Below, piece after piece: positions 62,325 through 64,000 of a stretch of 64,000 bases of DNA. The notes below the pieces were generated by a model that had not been told where the DNA came from, made no database searches, and saw only the letters and a program-made list of their open reading frames with translations. The number at the start of each line of letters is the position of its first letter. Positions within the stretch are counted from its first letter, which is position 1. Source of the DNA: a virus; the IMG/VR virus record IMGVR_UViG_3300028883_000046, positions 1 through 64,000 of that record. The stretch is one strand, 5' to 3'. Both the position numbers and the translations under genes were made by a program.

Positions 62325-63965
62325 TCACTCCTTTTTTTCTTTCGAAACGGGATAATGCGTATTGTAGTTATGCCAAAATTCACTATCCAACATCGCATGG
62401 CACGTTTCGAGGCGCTGGGTTAACATTACTTCTGAGTTAAGAAGTCTCCCTTTCCGTTTGAAAAGCATTCCTACCCTTTGTAAACCAAGTTCTTTTTCTA
62501 ATTCGGAACTATTTATTGTGATTCTCATATCAAGATGGGCGTCCTTAGTTTTACTTTCACTTGTGTCCATTACGCCGATGGATCTTTTACCTCTTGCTGA
62601 TTTTATTGTTTGATCTGCTAACAGTATAAGGGCGTCCAGCTCTTGAGATAAACCCGCGCACTTCTTCCAATTGTAGTCGATATTAAATCTATCCATCAAG
62701 TTGCCCTCTATAGGTCGCATAATGTCTGGATAGTCGATCATGATTATATCTGGTTTAAAGTTCTTTTTAGAGGTATAAGTTTTTATGTAGGTTATTACAT
62801 CGTCGAGAGTGGCAGAAAAGCGCGGGAAGCATCTCATTCGGTAATTGTTTATACCAAAAGGGATAAATTTCTTTACTGTGTTTATTATTCTCTTCTCGCT
62901 TATAGGTTTTATTTTTATTACTTTGAACCAAATTGCAGGAATAAATCTTTTTGTTTTCTTCGCTCTTTTATCTTGCTTGTTTCTACACTTTTGGCAAACT
63001 CTCCAATCTCTTCTTTCATTGTAGGAAACCAAATCGTCTATCGAGTAAAGTAAATCTTTTGCGTTTAATTTTCTTTTTCTAACCTCGCATGTTCCAAACT
63101 GATTATTTTCACAATCAAAAACGGGTATAATTAACTCTCCTGCATGTTCATGGTCTAATGCATAGTTGCCAAGTCTTTGCCACAATCTTTCTTGTTTGTC
63201 TTCAATTGGCATTTCAAGATTTATATCCAATATTTTTAGCTTATGATGAATTACTCCTCTATATCCTACTTCTTGCATAAAGTGAGTCTTGCCAGATTTT
63301 TCAACACCGGTTATTGCTATTAGCTTCGATCTTGAAAATGGCCCTATAAAACTACCTATAGCTCCTGGAAGTCTAAACAATTCGTTTTTGTCTTTTTCTT
63401 CTCCATAATATTTTCTTACCGCTCTAATACTTGCCGGCTTTACTGTCCCAAGCTCTGGATCAAAATCCTCTTCTACTATAGGATTATATTCTTTTATTAT
63501 CTTGTCTATATCCTCGATTTTATTTGATTGGATTTTTGCCTGCAAATTTGAAATGACTATTTCCGCTTCCTGTCTTTTTACAAATCGTGGTATTATCTCT
63601 TTCTTTATAAACTCAGGATTAACTCCCACCTCTTGAGTTTTGGCGAACTCTTCTGCAAGTCTATCCAAATACTCTTCAACAATCCTTGCGGTATCTTTGT
63701 TTAAGGATTTGCTATAGCTTCTAAAAACTTCTTTGATAGTTTGTTTGGGAGCTTTTGAATAGTCGCCGTGGTACTTCATTAGCCATCTAAATATAGGCTG
63801 AAAGTATTGTCCAAAGTGCTTTGTCTTTATCTGGCCCGACTTGTATTTCTCGTAAACAAAAAGAAGTATTTCGTCAAACATGATCGAGTAAGACAATATG
63901 AACCATTCGTCCTCATAGATATCCTGCGACTCAAGTTCCAATATGTCGCTTAACTTTCTTCCCAT
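62325..63965 (-). CDS. DnaB-like replicative helicase
   Basis: 546 aa. The N-terminal region is helical; Walker A GVEKSGKTHFMQEVGYRG (220-227 core), a DINLEMP segment (motif 1a), Walker B PDIIMIDYPDIMRP (about 415) and the late LILLADQTIKSARG give the RecA-type core of DnaB/gp41-like helicases. Between Walker A and B is an insertion with a CQKCRNKQ zinc-like motif and basic residues. The ATG at 63965 (AAGAAAGG leader) is preferred over the TTG two codons earlier. It unwinds DNA at the fork and is the first replication gene seen in this window. Confidence 0.82.
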   Translation of the reverse strand: MGRKLSDILELESQDIYEDEWFILSYSIMFDEILLFVYEKYKSGQIKTKHFGQYFQPIFRWLMKYHGDYSKAPKQTIKEVFRSYSKSLNKDTARIVEEYLDRLAEEFAKTQEVGVNPEFIKKEIIPRFVKRQEAEIVISNLQAKIQSNKIEDIDKIIKEYNPIVEEDFDPELGTVKPASIRAVRKYYGEEKDKNELFRLPGAIGSFIGPFSRSKLIAITGVEKSGKTHFMQEVGYRGVIHHKLKILDINLEMPIEDKQERLWQRLGNYALDHEHAGELIIPVFDCENNQFGTCEVRKRKLNAKDLLYSIDDLVSYNERRDWRVCQKCRNKQDKRAKKTKRFIPAIWFKVIKIKPISEKRIINTVKKFIPFGINNYRMRCFPRFSATLDDVITYIKTYTSKKNFKPDIIMIDYPDIMRPIEGNLMDRFNIDYNWKKCAGLSQELDALILLADQTIKSARGKRSIGVMDTSESKTKDAHLDMRITINSSELEKELGLQRVGMLFKRKGRLLNSEVMLTQRLETCHAMLDSEFWHNYNTHYPVSKEKKE

Positions 63966-64000
63966 ATTCAACCTTTCTTTGGCTAACTTGCCAGATATTT

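Noticed and set aside
1-64000. Temperate phage or prophage
   Set aside because: No integrase, repressor or attachment-like repeat in this window; the rest of the genome is not visible, so this is not excluded for certain.

Overview
This window is part of the genome of a tailed double-stranded DNA bacteriophage, AT-rich (roughly 40% G+C by eye), with a siphovirus-type long-tail module. No integrase, repressor, tRNA gene, CRISPR array or transposase was found, so a virulent lifestyle is the simplest reading. The host is probably a Gram-negative bacterium: the lysis region holds an LLH-type holin candidate and a lipoprotein with a clear lipobox. The genetic code is standard, with TAA, TAG and TGA all used as stops.

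Layout. (1) 1-427: the leftward end of another operon (two small genes and the first codons of a third). (2) 428-1259: about 830 bp without a convincing gene, just upstream of terS; it is the only long non-coding region. (3) 1.26-30.5 kb, rightward: late genes in classical order. These are terS, terL, portal, a MuF-type minor head protein fused to a zincin-like domain, an M15 peptidase, scaffold, major capsid, connector and neck proteins, tail terminator, tail tube, tail assembly chaperones with a -1 frameshift, tape measure, a gene-transfer-agent-like tail tip (hub, NlpC/P60 peptidase, large tip protein), fibre-type proteins and a membrane/lysis group that includes a membrane-anchored response-regulator receiver domain. 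(4) 30.6-38.8 kb, still rightward: a glycan-modification cluster of five glycosyltransferases, one hexapeptide-repeat acyltransferase, two methyltransferases and small zinc-ribbon or membrane proteins. (5) A strong bidirectional terminator at about 38.86 kb. (6) 64-38.9 kb, leftward: replication, recombination and nucleotide metabolism. These are a DnaB-like helicase, an acidic/basic block protein, an ABC-ATPase/GNAT fusion, sliding clamp, clamp loader, a DNA polymerase III alpha fused to a family-4 uracil-DNA glycosylase, a gp32-like SSB, a RecA/UvsX recombinase, a 5'-3' exonuclease, a Rad50 split into two genes around Mre11, a PD-(D/E)XK nuclease, a thymidylate synthase homologue, dCMP deaminase and many small proteins.

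How the parts fit. Six virion-module proteins, including the tail tube protein and the large tip protein, end in or carry Thr/Ser-rich low-complexity tracts of the kind that mucin-type O-glycosylation targets. The late-orientation glycan cluster downstream contains an enzyme with the DxH and GGEN motifs of polypeptide GalNAc-transferases (GT27-like). I propose, as inference, that the phage sugar-coats its own tail with a dedicated initiation, elongation, acetylation and methylation pathway. In the early module the polymerase/uracil-glycosylase fusion, dCMP deaminase and thymidylate synthase form a coherent uracil-handling set. The ABC-ATPase/GNAT fusion is a candidate for nucleic-acid modification.
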